Source of the DNA: an uncultured bacterium | Lineage (GTDB): Bacteria > Actinomycetota > Coriobacteriia > Coriobacteriales > Coriobacteriaceae | Length of the DNA stretch: 22,191 nucleotides | Direction: 5' to 3' | Assembly: GCA_905215815.1 (NCBI GenBank) | Contig: CAJMRN010000025.1 | Location: 1 to 22,191, forward strand | Shown here: piece by piece, positions 6,742-14,614 of the stretch | How the letters are laid out: each line of letters begins with the position of its first letter | Position numbering within the stretch: the stretch's first letter is position 1 | Translations under genes and position numbers: made by a program | The notes under the pieces: model-generated | What the model was told of the DNA's origin: nothing | The model's input: the letters and a program-made list of their open reading frames with translations, nothing else | Databases searched by the model: none

Positions 6742-7707
6742 TTACTTTAACGAAGCAAGAAGATGCTCAGCGGCACCGATAAGCGGCGCATCGCCCTCCA
6801 GAGAGCCGATGAGAATCGGCGTGTCCTGAAGCGGGTCGAGCGCCTGGCTGGCATAGCCCTCGTGCACCGAATCCTTCCACGTCTGTGAACGCCAATCGGG
6901 ACCTTGGTGAATCACGCCGCCCGAAAGCACGATGACCTCAGGGTCCAGGATGTTAGCAAGCGAGCCCAAGCTGGCACCCAGCGCAAAGCCAGCGTCATGG
7001 ATGACCTCGGTCGCCTTTGCGTCGCCTGCGCGGCACAGGTCGTTCACGTCGCGACCGACCGAAGGACGGCTGGGGTCGACGCGACCAAAGCGCTCATCGT
7101 ACATGCGCCCGATCGAAGTTCCGGAAGCAACCGACTCAAGATGGCCGGAACGCCCGCAGGCGCAGGGAATGCCGGCGGCAGCCGAGCACTCGATGTGGCC
7201 CATATGACCGGCAGCACCATGGAAGCCCTGCATCACGCGGCCGTTCTCGACATATGCGCCGCCGATGCCCGTACCGATGCCAAGACACAAGACGGAGAAC
7301 TTGCCCTTGCCGACGCCCCAGTGGGCCTCGCCCAGAGCATGAGCCTGCACGTCGCCCACAACGGCAACGGGAAGACCAAGGTCCTCGCGCAGACGCGGCC
7401 CCAACTGAACGCCGGACCAGCCGGGCATGATCTCATTGGCATACGCGATGGCGCCCGTCTTGGGATCGACGACGCCTGCGGCACCAATACCGACACCGAG
7501 GACCTCGACATCGGGATTCGCCTCGAGAGCGGCCTTGATGGACGCCTCGATACGCTGGAAGACGGACTCGCCGCCCTCTTGGGCCTCGGTGGGAACCTCA
7601 GCCTCAAATACGGGATGGGGCACACTACCGTCAGCCGGATACTCCATAATGGCAGTCGCAATTTTGGTGCCGCCGATATCGACGGAGCAAACGTACTTGT
7701 TCTCCAT
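6742..7707 (-). CDS. nanK: ROK-family kinase, probable N-acetylmannosamine kinase
   Basis: This is a ROK (repressor, ORF, kinase) sugar kinase of 321 residues. In this setting it probably phosphorylates ManNAc to ManNAc-6-phosphate. It has no N-terminal HTH, so it is an enzyme rather than a repressor. DIGGTK at residues 10-15 binds ATP phosphate. The catalytic aspartate is Asp119 in VVGDVQAHALGE, and the LGIGTGIGG loop follows. In the sugar/zinc region GHMGH (167-171) has His where glucokinases have Glu; from memory E. coli NanK also has GHxGH, which supports ManNAc specificity. The zinc motif reads CACGRSGH (182-189), the usual last Cys being His. The ATG at 7705-7707 follows AAGGAG by 6 nt. 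It lies between nanA and nanE, with unusual hairpins on both sides. Glucose or another hexosamine as substrate cannot be excluded. Confidence 0.88.
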   Translation of the reverse strand: MENKYVCSVDIGGTKIATAIMEYPADGSVPHPVFEAEVPTEAQEGGESVFQRIEASIKAALEANPDVEVLGVGIGAAGVVDPKTGAIAYANEIMPGWSGVQLGPRLREDLGLPVAVVGDVQAHALGEAHWGVGKGKFSVLCLGIGTGIGGAYVENGRVMQGFHGAAGHMGHIECSAAAGIPCACGRSGHLESVASGTSIGRMYDERFGRVDPSRPSVGRDVNDLCRAGDAKATEVIHDAGFALGASLGSLANILDPEVIVLSGGVIHQGPDWRSQTWKDSVHEGYASQALDPLQDTPILIGSLEGDAPLIGAAEHLLASLK

Positions 7708-7775
7708 GTCGCTCTCCTTAGGAGATAAAAACAACTACAGGAAATGCGCCGTCAGGCTAGCCGTCACAGCGCGGT

Positions 7776-7881
7776 AAAGGTTTTCCAGGTGCCCGAGATC
7801 GCCGAGAAACCGTGTGGCCATTGACCTAATGGGTCATGGCCACACGGTTGAACGGCGAGGTCGGGTGCCTGGGAAAGCTTT
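7776..7881. repeat. 106-nt imperfect inverted repeat between nanA and nanK
   Basis: Two 46-nt arms (7776-7821 and 7836-7881) are reverse complements at 37 of 46 positions by my count, including a perfect 14-bp core AACCGTGTGGCCAT. Inside, GACC and GGTC extend the stem after one bulged T. The right end overlaps the nanA stop codon. TAAAGG occurs at both outer borders (7775-7780 and 7881-7886). No T run follows on either strand. It could be a palindromic miniature element, an mRNA-stabilising structure or an unusual terminator. Confidence 0.75.
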
Positions 7882-8800
7882 AAAGGAGACCGTTGTCCTG
7901 GAGGACCTTGCGAATCGCCTCGACGTTCTCGCCGGTCATGGCCTTCACCGGGCGCGGCATGGTCGGGCTGTCGAAGATGCCCATGAGATTCATAGCGGTC
8001 TTGAAGGCGCCGACGCCACCGGCATAGCCCTGAACGCCCGAGGTGACATCCCAGATGTGCGAAATCTCATTGAGGCGATCCTGCTCGGCTTTGACGGTAG
8101 CCCAGTCACCAGCCTGAGCGGCCTTCCACTGACGCACGTAGCCCTCGGGCTCAACGTTAGCGAGACCCGGGACGGAACCGTCGGCGCCACCGAGGTAAGC
8201 GCCGTCGACAACGACCTCGTGACCGGTGAGGATGCTCATCGGATGGCCGTTCTTCTCGTTCTCCTGAACGAGATAGCGGAACGAGATGTCATCGCCCGAG
8301 GAATCCTTGACGCCTGCCAGGACGCCCTCGGCGCCGAGCTTGGCAAGGAGCTTCCAGGGGAGCTTGGTGTGAACGCAGACGGGAATGTCATAGGCAAAGA
8401 TGGGCAGGTCGAGCTCCTCGTGAAGGATGCGGAAGTGCTCCTCGACCTCGGTCATGCCCTGCAGGGCATAGAACGGGCAGGTGGCGACGAGCGCATCGGC
8501 GCCCAGCTCCTGAGCGACCTTGCCATGCTCGATCATGCGCTCGGTCTCGGTATCGATGATGCCGACCAGAACAGGCACGCGGTGATCGACGATGCGCACG
8601 GCCTCGGCGATAATCTGGCGACGGCGCTCGTCGGTGGAGAAGACGACCTCACCCGAAGAGCCCAAGAAGAACAGGCCATCGACGCCGGCGTCGATCATGC
8701 GGTTGATGCTGCGCTCAAAGGAGGCAACGTCGAGCTGGTGGTCTTCGGTATCGGGAACAACGACGGGAGGAATAACGCCGGTGAATTTCTGAGTTGCCAC
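7880..8800 (-). CDS. nanA: DapA/NanA-family aldolase, probable N-acetylneuraminate lyase
   Basis: This is a class I aldolase of the DHDPS/N-acetylneuraminate lyase family, a 306-residue TIM barrel. Its likely job here is splitting Neu5Ac into ManNAc and pyruvate. The pyruvate-binding motif is GSSGE at 47-51 (canonical forms are GSTGE or GTTGE). The catalytic tyrosine is Tyr137 in FAYDIP and the Schiff-base lysine is Lys165 in GVKDSSGDD. The family alone does not fix the substrate, since related enzymes act on 2-keto-3-deoxy acids. Placement with NanE and a NanK-type kinase favours sialic acid. The start is a GTG at 8798-8800, with AAGGAG 6 nt upstream, giving MATQKFTGVIPP; the upstream frame is not conserved. 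It sits 68 nt after the second esterase. Its stop codon lies inside a large inverted repeat. Confidence 0.83.
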   Translation of the reverse strand: MATQKFTGVIPPVVVPDTEDHQLDVASFERSINRMIDAGVDGLFFLGSSGEVVFSTDERRRQIIAEAVRIVDHRVPVLVGIIDTETERMIEHGKVAQELGADALVATCPFYALQGMTEVEEHFRILHEELDLPIFAYDIPVCVHTKLPWKLLAKLGAEGVLAGVKDSSGDDISFRYLVQENEKNGHPMSILTGHEVVVDGAYLGGADGSVPGLANVEPEGYVRQWKAAQAGDWATVKAEQDRLNEISHIWDVTSGVQGYAGGVGAFKTAMNLMGIFDSPTMPRPVKAMTGENVEAIRKVLQDNGLL

Positions 8801-8868
8801 AAGAATCTCCTTAGTTGTCTGGCGGACGGCCCTATGCCATCCACTCTTGTTGGCAGTGTCCAGGCCGC

Positions 8869-9720
8869 CTAGGCCAAAGAACACGGGTAGAACGTTTGGT
8901 TAAAGAAGTCGACGACTTCGTTTTCGAACGCATTGATGCGCTCATGAGCGTATTTGGCATAGATGATATGCCTTCGGTCACACTCAAGGCCGTTGAATAC
9001 AGCAAACTGACCCTTGGGATCGCTCACGGTATCCATAAGCGATGTGCCCATGAGCACCGATCCGCGCACCCGAGACGACAGCGCCTCGAGACCGCCGGGA
9101 ATTGGATTGGCGACCGCCGTGCAGACAAGAGCCTGCTCGTCCAGAGCAGACACCGCCAGCGCGACACCGCCGCCAAGACCCTCACCCCATGCAAAAATGC
9201 GGTCGGGATCCATGCCATCAAGATTGCGCGCGACCTTCGCCAACGCGCAGCCCCAACGGACGCGCTCGACAAAAGCAGGCGAGGTAATCCCCTGCTGCAG
9301 ATCGCTAGATCCAATCATTTCATCGTCCAGCGCAAGCACGGCATATCCCATGGCGGCAAACCTCGTCATGTGATGCCATCCCCGCACGGGTCGGTCGATG
9401 TCATGGAACATCAGGCATAGTGGCACAAGCTCGGATGCCCGGGCACGACCATAAGGCTCGATCAAACGACCGTGGACGACATCCCCACCGAGTTCAAAGG
9501 AAACCTCGGAGTAGCGCGCGAACGGATTGGCAAAATCAATCGCCGTAACAGTCAGCCCGCAAACGTGCGGGCTCAAAGCGGCTGTCTCTAACTCGGAAAC
9601 ATCCGCAGAAGTATCGCCGCGCCAACCCCGGAAATCAGATAGCCTTGACGAAACCGTCCCAGCAATTCCCGCAAGCTCGGGGACAATCAGCTCATTGACA
9701 TTGCTCTCGCACTTAGACAT
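8869..9720 (-). CDS. AXE1-family esterase paralogue lacking the nucleophile serine
   Basis: This 283-residue protein has an alpha/beta-hydrolase fold related to acetyl xylan esterase/cephalosporin C deacetylase (AXE1), and clearly to its upstream neighbour. Side by side with that neighbour, the nucleophile elbow GASQGGG becomes GEGLGGG, so Ser is Gly181 (GGT codon, checked in the DNA). The glycine-rich CPGQGG block is also lost (DEMIGSS). The acid Asp230 (MDTVSDP) and His259 (YAHE) are kept, as is QFAVFN. The N-terminal region is shorter and divergent. It is probably not a serine esterase; a binding, scaffolding or regulatory role, or a different chemistry, is inference. The ATG at 9718-9720 overlaps the previous stop by 8 nt behind GGAGGGGAGG, so the two are translationally coupled. 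The intact frame and strong ribosome site argue against decay. Confidence 0.75.
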   Translation of the reverse strand: MSKCESNVNELIVPELAGIAGTVSSRLSDFRGWRGDTSADVSELETAALSPHVCGLTVTAIDFANPFARYSEVSFELGGDVVHGRLIEPYGRARASELVPLCLMFHDIDRPVRGWHHMTRFAAMGYAVLALDDEMIGSSDLQQGITSPAFVERVRWGCALAKVARNLDGMDPDRIFAWGEGLGGGVALAVSALDEQALVCTAVANPIPGGLEALSSRVRGSVLMGTSLMDTVSDPKGQFAVFNGLECDRRHIIYAKYAHERINAFENEVVDFFNQTFYPCSLA

Positions 9721-10690
9721 GAGCCTCCCCTCCCTTGCAGAAAAACGGAATGATCAGATCGTCAAAATCCTGAATCTCCTCGTGGCCAAAGCCTTCAAAG
9801 AACTCATGACGCTTTTCACAGGTCAGGTTGTTGTAGACCGCAAACTGCGTCGCCGGTGGACAGACGATATCGGCCGTGCCCGTGCCAAACAGCACGGGGC
9901 ATTTGACCATAGGGGCAAAGTTCTTGGAATCGAAGTACGCCAGCTTGGCATAGGCTTCGTCAATACGAGTCGAGTCCTCGTCAAACCAGCGAGACCAATA
10001 GCGCAGGCCCTCGTAGGCAATGTCGTCGGCATCCAAATCCCAGACCAGGCGGAAATCTGACAGGAAGGGATAGAGGATGGCGGCGCGATTGATAAACTCG
10101 CTGTTAAGCGCACAGGTCGCAATACCCAAACCGCCGCCCTGCGACGCGCCGTTCACAAACACACGGGCAAGATCGATGCCCTCGAGCTCGCGAACGATGC
10201 GGCACAGGATGCGAATATCTTGGTGCAAGCGGACATAGTAGAGATTGGCCGGATCGCCGTCGATACCGGCGACGATATGGCCCGCGACCGTTGTGCCCTC
10301 AAATCCGCCAATGTCCTCGGAGGGTCCTCCTTGGCCAGGGCAATCGAGAGCAATCAGCGCCATGCCCATACCCGCAAACGACGCCTGCTCAAACCAGCTG
10401 CGGCTTGCGCCCGGATACCCATGGAACTGAAGCACCAATGGCACGGGCTCGTCCGAGACAGGTTTAAGGTACTTGGCGTGCAGACGAGCGCCACACATGC
10501 CGGTATACCAGAGATCGAAAAGCTGGCAGGTCGCAGCATCGGTGACCGATGCCGCCTCGATCGCATAGTCAAGCCCGACGGCGTCGGCCTCGGCCATGCG
10601 ATCCTTCCAAAAGAGATCGAAATCTGATGGACGGGGCATGGCGCCTCGATATTCACCAAATTGCTGTTGTAGCTCCTGAGCACTTGGCAT
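9713..10690 (-). CDS. AXE1-family acetylesterase, candidate sialate O-deacetylase
   Basis: This is a 325-residue acetyl xylan esterase/cephalosporin C deacetylase (AXE1) family protein, a cytoplasmic carbohydrate esterase fold with no signal peptide seen. The family opening PRPSDFDLFWKD is at residues 19-30. The oxyanion region QFHGYPG (88-94) and the LDCPGQGG block (115-122) follow. The nucleophile is Ser183 in NGASQGGG, with Asp274 (GTADIVCPP) and His303 (FGHEE) completing the triad. In this cluster the plausible job is removing O-acetyl groups from imported sialic acids before the lyase; xylan or another acetylated sugar is an alternative. The ATG at 10688-10690 is chosen because its N terminus fits the family, though the nearest AAAGG is about 14 nt away. 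It lies 80 nt after the DppF-like ATPase with a perfect 10-bp hairpin between, and it overlaps the paralogue downstream. Confidence 0.85.
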   Translation of the reverse strand: MPSAQELQQQFGEYRGAMPRPSDFDLFWKDRMAEADAVGLDYAIEAASVTDAATCQLFDLWYTGMCGARLHAKYLKPVSDEPVPLVLQFHGYPGASRSWFEQASFAGMGMALIALDCPGQGGPSEDIGGFEGTTVAGHIVAGIDGDPANLYYVRLHQDIRILCRIVRELEGIDLARVFVNGASQGGGLGIATCALNSEFINRAAILYPFLSDFRLVWDLDADDIAYEGLRYWSRWFDEDSTRIDEAYAKLAYFDSKNFAPMVKCPVLFGTGTADIVCPPATQFAVYNNLTCEKRHEFFEGFGHEEIQDFDDLIIPFFCKGGEAHV

Positions 10691-10726
10691 GGCTCGTGAA
10701 CCCAACCTTTCGAAATCGCAACGGAG

Positions 10727-10754
10727 GTGCGCCCGGCAAGGGAACCGGGCGCAC
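10727..10754 (-). promoter_or_regulatory. Perfect 10-bp intercistronic hairpin between the ATPase and esterase genes
   Basis: The arms GTGCGCCCGG and CCGGGCGCAC pair perfectly around an 8-nt loop, 16 nt after the ATPase stop. The minus strand continues CTCCGTTGCG with no T run. It is likely a processing or 3'-end protecting structure separating the transporter part from the catabolic part of the mRNA. Confidence 0.6.
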
Positions 10755-10770
10755 GGGAGGGAAAGCGAGG

Positions 10771-11598
10771 CTACTCGCCGAGCTTGGGATGCAGCAGCGA
10801 CGGCGCAGCGCCGAGCAGCATCTTGGTGTAGGGGTCCTGAGGGTGCTGGAAGACCTGCTTGGCCTCGCCCTGCTCGACGATCTTGCCGCCATTCATAACG
10901 ATGATGTCGTCAGAGATATAGCGGACCGTCTGGATGTCATGGCTGATAAACACCATGGCCAGGCCGAGCTCCTTCTTAAGGTCGGTCAGCAGGTTCAGAA
11001 TCTGCGCGCGGACCGAAACGTCCAGAGCCGAGGTGGGCTCGTCGGCGATGATAGCATCGGGGTTCAGCGACAGGGCACGCGCGATAGCTACGCGCTGGCG
11101 CTGACCGCCCGAAAGCTGGCCGGGAAGAACCTCGGCGGCGGAGCTGGGCAGGCCCGTCAACTCCAGGAGTTCCTTGACGCGCTTCTCCTGCTCGGCTTCG
11201 GTGCCCAAGTTGTGGACACGCATGGGATCGAGCAGCTGCTCGCGAACGACCATGCGGGGATTGAGCGCCGTGGCCGGGTTTTGGAACACGACCGAGATAA
11301 CGCGACCCATGTGGCGACGGTCCTCGGCGGTACGTTTGGTAACGTCCTTGCCCTTAAAGTAGACCTTGCCACTCGTGGGGGCCTGCAGGCCGCACATGAC
11401 GTTGGCGGTGGTGGACTTACCGCAACCGGACTCACCGACGATGCCGATGGTCTGTCCGGGCATGAGCTTAATCGTTACACCCTGGACGGCGTGAACCAGG
11501 TTGGGGTGCAGAATCGAGCCGGTACGGGTCCTAAAGGTGACGTGGACGTCATCAAGGAAGATGATCGGCTCGACGCCGTTGACTGCGGTCTCGCTCAT
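10771..11598 (-). CDS. ABC transporter ATP-binding subunit, DppF/OppF type
   Basis: This is a 275-residue ATPase of the dipeptide/oligopeptide/nickel ABC importer family, acting on the inner face of the membrane. Walker A GESGCGKS is at residues 55-62. The Q-loop is VFQNPATALNPR, the signature LSGGQRQRVAIARAL, the Walker B AIIADEPTSALD and the H-loop FISHD. The C-terminal tail DPYTKMLLGAAPSL is typical of OppF. It is the second nucleotide-binding domain of the transporter; the first is fused to a permease next door. The ATG follows the upstream TAG with no gap, behind GGAGGTG. Because it sits with sialic acid catabolic genes, the solute is probably a sialic acid or another amino sugar rather than peptide. 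That is inference from context. Confidence 0.93.
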   Translation of the reverse strand: MSETAVNGVEPIIFLDDVHVTFRTRTGSILHPNLVHAVQGVTIKLMPGQTIGIVGESGCGKSTTANVMCGLQAPTSGKVYFKGKDVTKRTAEDRRHMGRVISVVFQNPATALNPRMVVREQLLDPMRVHNLGTEAEQEKRVKELLELTGLPSSAAEVLPGQLSGGQRQRVAIARALSLNPDAIIADEPTSALDVSVRAQILNLLTDLKKELGLAMVFISHDIQTVRYISDDIIVMNGGKIVEQGEAKQVFQHPQDPYTKMLLGAAPSLLHPKLGE

Positions 11599-13614
11599 CT
11601 ACATCACCTCCGCGTGAGGGGTCAAACCATTTGCCTTGAGCACCTCGTCGGGGAGCTCGGAATAGAAGTGCTCGGTGCCGGGCACGCGCTTGAAGACCGG
11701 ACGGGTGTCCAGGCCAATACGCGGATGGCTCGAGCGGGGCGCGAAGCGATCGCCCTTGGGGAAATCGCGCGGGCTCGGAACGGCGCCGGGCACCTGGTGC
11801 AGGCGGCCCGAACCGCTCTCGATGGACAGAACGGAACCCAGAAGACCGCGGGTGTACTCGTGGATCGGGTTAGTGAGCAGCTCCTTGGTGGGTGCCTGCT
11901 CGATAACCTGACCGGCGTACATAACCGTGATGTTATGGGCAACCTCGGCGACCAGAGCCAGGTCATGCGAAACGAAGATCATGGCAAAGCCGAGCTTGGC
12001 CTGAAGATCGTTGAGCAGCTTGATGACCTGCTTCTGGACGGTAACGTCCAGAGCGGTCGTGGGCTCGTCGCAGATGACCAGCTTGGGGTCGCGGGTAAGG
12101 GCCATAGCGATCAGAACGCGCTGACGCTGACCACCGGAAAGCTCATGCGGATAGCTCTCGAGCGTACGCTTGGGGTCGAGGCCCACGAGCTCCAGGAGCT
12201 CCTCGGCGCTACGGGTGCCGCCACGCTTGGTGAGCTGCTTCATCTGGGCGGAAATGAGCATGGAGGGGTTAAGCGAAGACAGGGCGTCCTGGTAGACCAT
12301 GGCGATATCGGTACCGCGCAGGCCGAACCACTCCTTCTTGCTCATCTTGAGCAGGTCGCGGCCCTCCCAGAGAACCTCGCCGGAAAGATGCTCGTCATCG
12401 TCGGTCAGGCCCATGATGGCCAGCGTGGTGATGGACTTACCGCAGCCGGACTCGCCTACCAGGCCCATGGTCTGACCAGGACGGACGTCAAAGTTGACAT
12501 GGTCGACGACGTTGATATCACCGTGATGCTCAAACTGAATGCAGAAGTCACGGACCGAAAGAATCGGCTCAACGGACTCGTCGGGCACATGGCGATCGTC
12601 ACGCTTGAGCTCGACATCGCGCAGAGCGCCAAGGCGAGCGGAGAGGGACTGGGCCTGCTCCTTGTAGGCGCGAACGGGGTCGGAGACCAGCAGGTCGGCC
12701 TCGCGACGCTTGGAGGAATCGGTCGGATCCAGGGCGGCGGAAGGAGCAGCGGCCATGGCGTCGGTAATGCCCTCGGAGAGGATGTTGAGCGCCAGGCAGG
12801 TGATCATGATGGCCAGGCCCGGGAACAGCGCCTGCCACCAACGGCCAGCGAGCACGCCGCCGCGGGCGTCGGCGAGGATGTTGCCCCAGGTAGCGGTGGG
12901 CTCCTGGATGCCGGCACCGATGAAGGTCAGCGAGGCCTCAAAGATGATGGCGTCGGCGACCAGGGTAACGGTGAAGACCATGATCGGGGCGATGCAGTTA
13001 CGCAGAACATGCTTGATCAAAATCCACGGAGCCTTGGCGCCGGAAACGATGACCGCACGAACATAGTCCTCGCCGTACTCGGATACGATGTTGGCGCGCA
13101 CGATACGGGCAATCTGCGGAGTGTACATAAAGCCGATGGCGAAGATGATCGACGGCACGGAGTTGCCCAGGATGGAGACGAAGACGGCCGCGAGGGCGAT
13201 GCCAGGGATGGACATGATGATGTCCAAGATACGCATGATCGTCTCGGAGACGGCCTTGCGCGAAACCGCTGCAAGGGCGCCCACGACCGAGCCGCAGACC
13301 AGAGCCATGGCAGTGGCGCCAAAGCCGATAATCAGCGAGTAACGGCCACCATAGAGCATACGCGACAGAATGTCGCGACCCTTATCGTCGGTACCGAAGA
13401 TAAATCCGTTGCCGGGAGCCTGGCGAGCCGTAAAGATCTCGACCGGGCTATAGGGGGCAAGAAGGGGCGCCAGAATCGCAGTCAGGGCGACCAGCACCAG
13501 CACGACGGCGGCAATCTTAGAAGACAGCGTCATCTTCTTCCAGCCACCGAGCTTGAGCCCCTTGGAGGCAGCCTTCTCGAGCTGCTCGGTTTGCTTCTCT
13601 CGAATCTTTACCAT
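11599..13614 (-). CDS. Fused ABC permease-ATPase (DppC-DppD type)
   Basis: One 671-residue chain joins an inner-membrane permease to an ATPase of the dipeptide/nickel family. Residues about 30-290 form the permease: a first membrane helix at about 32-52, the FGTDDKGRDILSR motif at 73-85, further hydrophobic segments, and the EAA-type coupling loop at about 178-205. A charged linker spans roughly 291-350. The ATPase then shows Walker A GESGCGKS (387-394), signature LSGGQ (492-496), Walker B LVICDE (512-517) and His550. The C-terminal RFAPRSSHP region keeps the OppD layout, but the cysteines often found there are absent. Start ATG 13612-13614 lies 3 nt after the DppB stop. Such fusions are known in Actinobacteria; as I recall, the Corynebacterium sialic acid importer SiaEFGI contains one. 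No frame disruption is seen at the junction. Confidence 0.93.
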   Translation of the reverse strand: MVKIREKQTEQLEKAASKGLKLGGWKKMTLSSKIAAVVLVLVALTAILAPLLAPYSPVEIFTARQAPGNGFIFGTDDKGRDILSRMLYGGRYSLIIGFGATAMALVCGSVVGALAAVSRKAVSETIMRILDIIMSIPGIALAAVFVSILGNSVPSIIFAIGFMYTPQIARIVRANIVSEYGEDYVRAVIVSGAKAPWILIKHVLRNCIAPIMVFTVTLVADAIIFEASLTFIGAGIQEPTATWGNILADARGGVLAGRWWQALFPGLAIMITCLALNILSEGITDAMAAAPSAALDPTDSSKRREADLLVSDPVRAYKEQAQSLSARLGALRDVELKRDDRHVPDESVEPILSVRDFCIQFEHHGDINVVDHVNFDVRPGQTMGLVGESGCGKSITTLAIMGLTDDDEHLSGEVLWEGRDLLKMSKKEWFGLRGTDIAMVYQDALSSLNPSMLISAQMKQLTKRGGTRSAEELLELVGLDPKRTLESYPHELSGGQRQRVLIAMALTRDPKLVICDEPTTALDVTVQKQVIKLLNDLQAKLGFAMIFVSHDLALVAEVAHNITVMYAGQVIEQAPTKELLTNPIHEYTRGLLGSVLSIESGSGRLHQVPGAVPSPRDFPKGDRFAPRSSHPRIGLDTRPVFKRVPGTEHFYSELPDEVLKANGLTPHAEVM

Positions 13615-13617
13615 AAT

Positions 13618-14574
13618 CTACACCGTCCTGATGCGCGGGTTGATGAGCAGATAGAGCATGTCAACCACGATGTTGATGATGATGAAGGCAAGAGCAACGA
13701 CGATAACGACGCCCTGAACCAGGTTCGCCTCGTTGCCCTGAACGCCCTGCAAAATCGCGGTGCCCATGCCGGGGAGGTTAAAGATAACCTCGATGACGAC
13801 GGCGCCGCCCATGAGGTAACCGATCTTAAGACCGAGGGTGGTGACCGGGGTGATCAGCGCATTGCGAAGAACGTTGATGCCGACGACGACCTTCTCGGGA
13901 ACGCCGGCGCCGCGAGCCATACGGACATAATCCTTGTCGAGCTCCTCGACCATGGCGGTACGCACGATACGAGTCATCTGGCCCGTCAGCGGAAATGCCA
14001 AGGCGATAGCGGGCATGATCATACGTCCCAGATAGCCAACCGGATTCGTGGTGAAGTGAGGCAGAGCACCCGATGCCGGGAGCACCTTAAGGTAGGAAGA
14101 GAACAGCAGGATCAACAGAACGGCAAGCCAGAACGACGGGGTTGCCAAGCCGGCGATGGAAAAGACGCGGATCACTTGGTCCGGCCATTTATCGCGATAC
14201 AGCGCCGCGATGACGCCGAGCAAAAACGAAACGACCGCACCGATGGCAAGACCGATGAAGGTCAGCTGCATCGTGACGGGCAGGGCTGTGGAGATGCGCT
14301 TGGCAACGGAGTTGCGAGCAGCACCATAGGTGCCCATGTCACCATGGATCAAATCGCCCATATAGCGCACGTAGCGCACGGGCCAGGGGTCGTCCAGACC
14401 ATACTTCTCATGGTACTCGGCAACCGCCTCGGGCGAGGCACCGTCACCCAACGCCGTGTAGGCGGGGTCGGTCTTGGAGAACGACATAAGGAAGAACACC
14501 AGGACGGTGACGCCCAATGCCATGATCGGCAGCGCCACAAGACGCCTTCCAATCAAACGTAGCAAGTTGTTCAC
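13618..14574 (-). CDS. ABC transporter permease, DppB type
   Basis: This is a 318-residue inner-membrane permease of the DppB/OppB family. The N-terminal membrane helix (LLRLIGRRLVALPIMALGV) is followed by the DPAYTALGDGASPEAV periplasmic-side block, DDPWPVRYVRY and GDMGTY. The EAA coupling loop contains EELDKDYVRMARGAGV near residue 210, then LRNALIT and the FNLPGMG block. A last helix ends in LLINPRIRTV. The start is a GTG at 14572-14574, preceded by GGGGAG at about 6 nt, and gives the usual DppB N terminus; upstream codons are not conserved. It pairs with the permease half of the next protein to form the channel. It is separated from the binding-protein gene by 157 nt with two hairpins, which probably lowers its expression relative to that gene. 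Confidence 0.93.
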   Translation of the reverse strand: MNNLLRLIGRRLVALPIMALGVTVLVFFLMSFSKTDPAYTALGDGASPEAVAEYHEKYGLDDPWPVRYVRYMGDLIHGDMGTYGAARNSVAKRISTALPVTMQLTFIGLAIGAVVSFLLGVIAALYRDKWPDQVIRVFSIAGLATPSFWLAVLLILLFSSYLKVLPASGALPHFTTNPVGYLGRMIMPAIALAFPLTGQMTRIVRTAMVEELDKDYVRMARGAGVPEKVVVGINVLRNALITPVTTLGLKIGYLMGGAVVIEVIFNLPGMGTAILQGVQGNEANLVQGVVIVVALAFIIINIVVDMLYLLINPRIRTV

Positions 14575-14614
14575 GTTCTCTCCCCTTTCTTTTGTCGGTA
14601 GGACCAACTGGTAT

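Noticed and set aside
7748..7766. Direct repeats GCCGTCA (7748-7754 and 7760-7766) as an iteron or operator
   Set aside because: Only two 7-bp copies, next to the large palindrome, and easily expected by chance.
10549..14562. A 1337-codon open frame on the plus strand opposite the transporter genes
   Set aside because: Its length is striking, but it runs antisense to three well-supported ABC transporter genes, has low-complexity Gly/Asp/Val/Leu-rich composition and shows no recognisable domain. It is explained by GC-biased codon use on the other strand.
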